In this document: positions 62,382 to 64,000 of the stretch, one piece after another
Layout: each line of letters starts with the position of its first letter
Numbering within the stretch: the stretch's first letter is position 1
Assembly: GCA_963854835.1 (NCBI GenBank)
Contig: OY978529.1
Location: forward strand, 43,582,055-43,646,054
Direction of reading: 5' to 3'
DNA from: Megamerina dolium
Lineage: Eukaryota; Arthropoda; Insecta; Diptera; Megamerinidae
Length of the DNA: 64,000 nucleotides
Made by a program: the position numbers and the translations under genes
Notes under the pieces: generated by a model
Database searches by the model: none
Told to the model about the DNA's origin: nothing
The model's input: the letters and a program-made list of their open reading frames with translations, nothing else

Positions 62382-63153
62382 TCATCGACTTTGAAAAGAA
62401 CTAGTAGCCGATGAGGCTGAAAATCCCGATTGTAAACTTGTCATTGAGCCCTTATAATTAGCTGAACTTAATACTTCATGGAATAGGTTAAGTTGTGCGG
62501 CAGTATCTGACACTGTAGGACTGAACCACTGCATAATATAGGTGTCACTGTGTACCATAACATGGGAACCCTTAGCAAATAAAATAAAATTTTATATATA
62601 TAGTTTTTATCTATGCTCACAATGGTTGTGTATTTATCTCACCTGTACACTTTCCTTGTGCCGACATATAATTGTTGGTTCCTCCTTAAAGTAATGAACT
62701 CCTTCATAGAAATCACTCTGATCAAAATAGGAAAATGCTGTATCTACAATAAAATTATATACTATTGAAGCCATATTTCAAAAAAGTGAATTCAAATAGA
62801 ATATCAGAAATTAAAATATATCGTAATTCGCAAATAATTTAATACAAAATAAGCACACCGAATTCCTTCTTACCGGTCTTCACATCCAATTCCTTGGTTG
62901 TACGATATAATGTAAAATGCAGATCACTGTGTAAAACATCAAAATCCCAAGTTAATACACTTTTTGGATCCTCATTTCGAATAACGACTTCATGTGCGTA
63001 GCCAGTTCTTAGTTGTACGGTTTTGTATAAATTTTTGTGCTCATTATCCATATATGACTCTTTCAATTCGGGATTTTGCTGATATTCCTCTTCTTCAATG
63101 GAGCCCATTTTATAGAGTGTCTTAGGCACAAGGCCTCCTTCATGTATAAGCGT
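62382..63153 (-). CDS. retm: real-time (retm), last three exons
   Basis: This is the C-terminal part of a SEC14-like phosphatidylinositol-transfer-type protein with PRELI, CRAL-TRIO and GOLD domains. Minus-strand exons 63153-62874, 62743-62643 and 62570-62382 join in phase and end at TGA. The first begins T-L-I-H-E-G-G-L-V-P-K-T-L-Y-K-M, the end of the CRAL-TRIO region. It continues into the GOLD domain (V-L-T-W-D-F-D-V then L-H-F-T-L-Y-R). The last has N-Y-K-G-S-M-T-S-L-Q-S and ends F-Q-S-R. Drosophila retm is required for normal photoreceptor/nervous function by memory. The rest of the gene lies to the right of the window. Confidence 0.92.
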
Positions 63154-64000
63154 CTAAATGTTTCAAATAAAATTTGATTTTTGTTTATAACTTTTATACA
63201 ATTTGTTTTACGTTTAGACTCAAATATTCTAAAAACTATAATTTCAAACATTTTAAGGACAATTGAGACAATTTCGACATAAATGTTCAAGTTTTGGGAT
63301 AATTTCACTTGCCATATTTGAGCTCAAACACAGAACCGGATAAACGAACCTAACACATGTATTCCTCAGTGTAGTTTGTTGTATTAATTTTGAAATGTAT
63401 TCGAATCTACTCATCCTAACAATCAGGTATGTACTTCTATTTGCCCATACACACACACAAGTAACTGTGCAGTACACAAACAATTATATGTTGATTAGAG
63501 TGGCGTATATTTATAGTCGTTTTTAGTATCAGCTTTATTGTATTTAAATTACTACATAAATAGTTGATAAATGGTATGATATCGACTTATCTGCCTAGAT
63601 GGTAAAAATATCTTATAAAAACTCGTGTCATTATTTAACGAAAATTTAGACTAAAAAACGGAAATGATAAAAAAAATGGTGTACATTCAATGTGATTTCA
63701 AAATTTTGAACGACATTAAATGGATGAGGTGAATTAAAATTTAAACCGAACATCCTTACCTCTTCGAAAAGGACATGATTCACGATCAATATTTGATCAA
63801 GGCACGGCACAGTTCATTATTGGGATAATAGAAATTAGTAACTCGGAGAATAACAGCAGACTGTCCTCTCCAAAGAAGTTTCAAATGTTGTGTAATCGAC
63901 GTATTTTGCGACGAAATGACAACTCAAGAATTCCTTATTGAAGCTGATGAAATTATGACAGCATAGTAGCGGACCAAATTGTGCAGCAAGAATGTAGTTA
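63154..64000 (-). other. retm: Intron of retm at the window edge
   Basis: The upstream CRAL-TRIO exon, expected to end in a G-G-P-C-K-like motif, was not found before the window ends. The sequence is taken as intron. Plus-strand codons near 63850-63960 weakly recall a Tc1-like N-terminus but are not enough for a call. Confidence 0.5.

Noticed and set aside
63253..63483. 76-codon minus-strand frame in the retm intron
   Set aside because: The composition is random, there are no motifs, and it does not join in phase with retm.
1..64000. CRISPR arrays, bacterial operons or phage genes
   Set aside because: The window is plainly intron-bearing animal DNA. No spaced direct repeats or bacterial-type genes were seen.

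Overview
The window is AT-rich, intron-containing animal DNA. Its gene content points to a higher (cyclorrhaphan) fly. A Tiggrin-like matrix gene, the AMPylase Fic, an ACOX3-like acyl-CoA oxidase and the end of real-time (retm) lie together, and from memory their relatives sit close together at Drosophila 26D (Muller element B). A tephritid fruit fly is my best guess; this is inference, not proof.

Left third (1-28140): three head-to-tail copies, here called A, B and C, of a secreted thioester-containing protein (TEP) gene. Each has 13 exons with matching phases, a signal peptide, an intact GCGEQ thioester and a cysteine-rich C-terminus. The copies are recent duplicates. A and B are closest over most of the unit, but exons 8-11 of A and C agree against B, which suggests gene conversion. 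Exon 7, the bait or hypervariable region, is rewritten in C. The introns and spacers hold a solo LTR, a piggyBac end, a pogo-like MITE, an old coding relic and SINE relics.

Middle (28140-38900): mostly gene-poor DNA with decayed Tc1/mariner copies. One is a complete-length DD37E-type element with terminal repeats and a TA duplication. It lies about 76 bp upstream of an exon of an unrecognised plus-strand gene, of which the last three exons (34054-35452) can be supported. A well-preserved tRNA-derived SINE lies at 36398-36756.

Right (38938-64000): a large minus-strand Tiggrin-like gene of about 2352 residues, then about 9 kb of gene-poor DNA. Fic (+) and an ACOX3-like oxidase (-) follow with convergent 3' ends about 115 bp apart. 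HSPC300/BRK1 (+) is next, divergent from the oxidase, and the last three exons of retm (-) close the window. These are largely housekeeping or developmental genes. The accessory and immune interest is in the TEP array.

All exon models were built by eye from splice signals, phase continuity and family motifs. Every complete model gives a length divisible by three. No alignment or database search was run, and ortholog statements rest on remembered family features.
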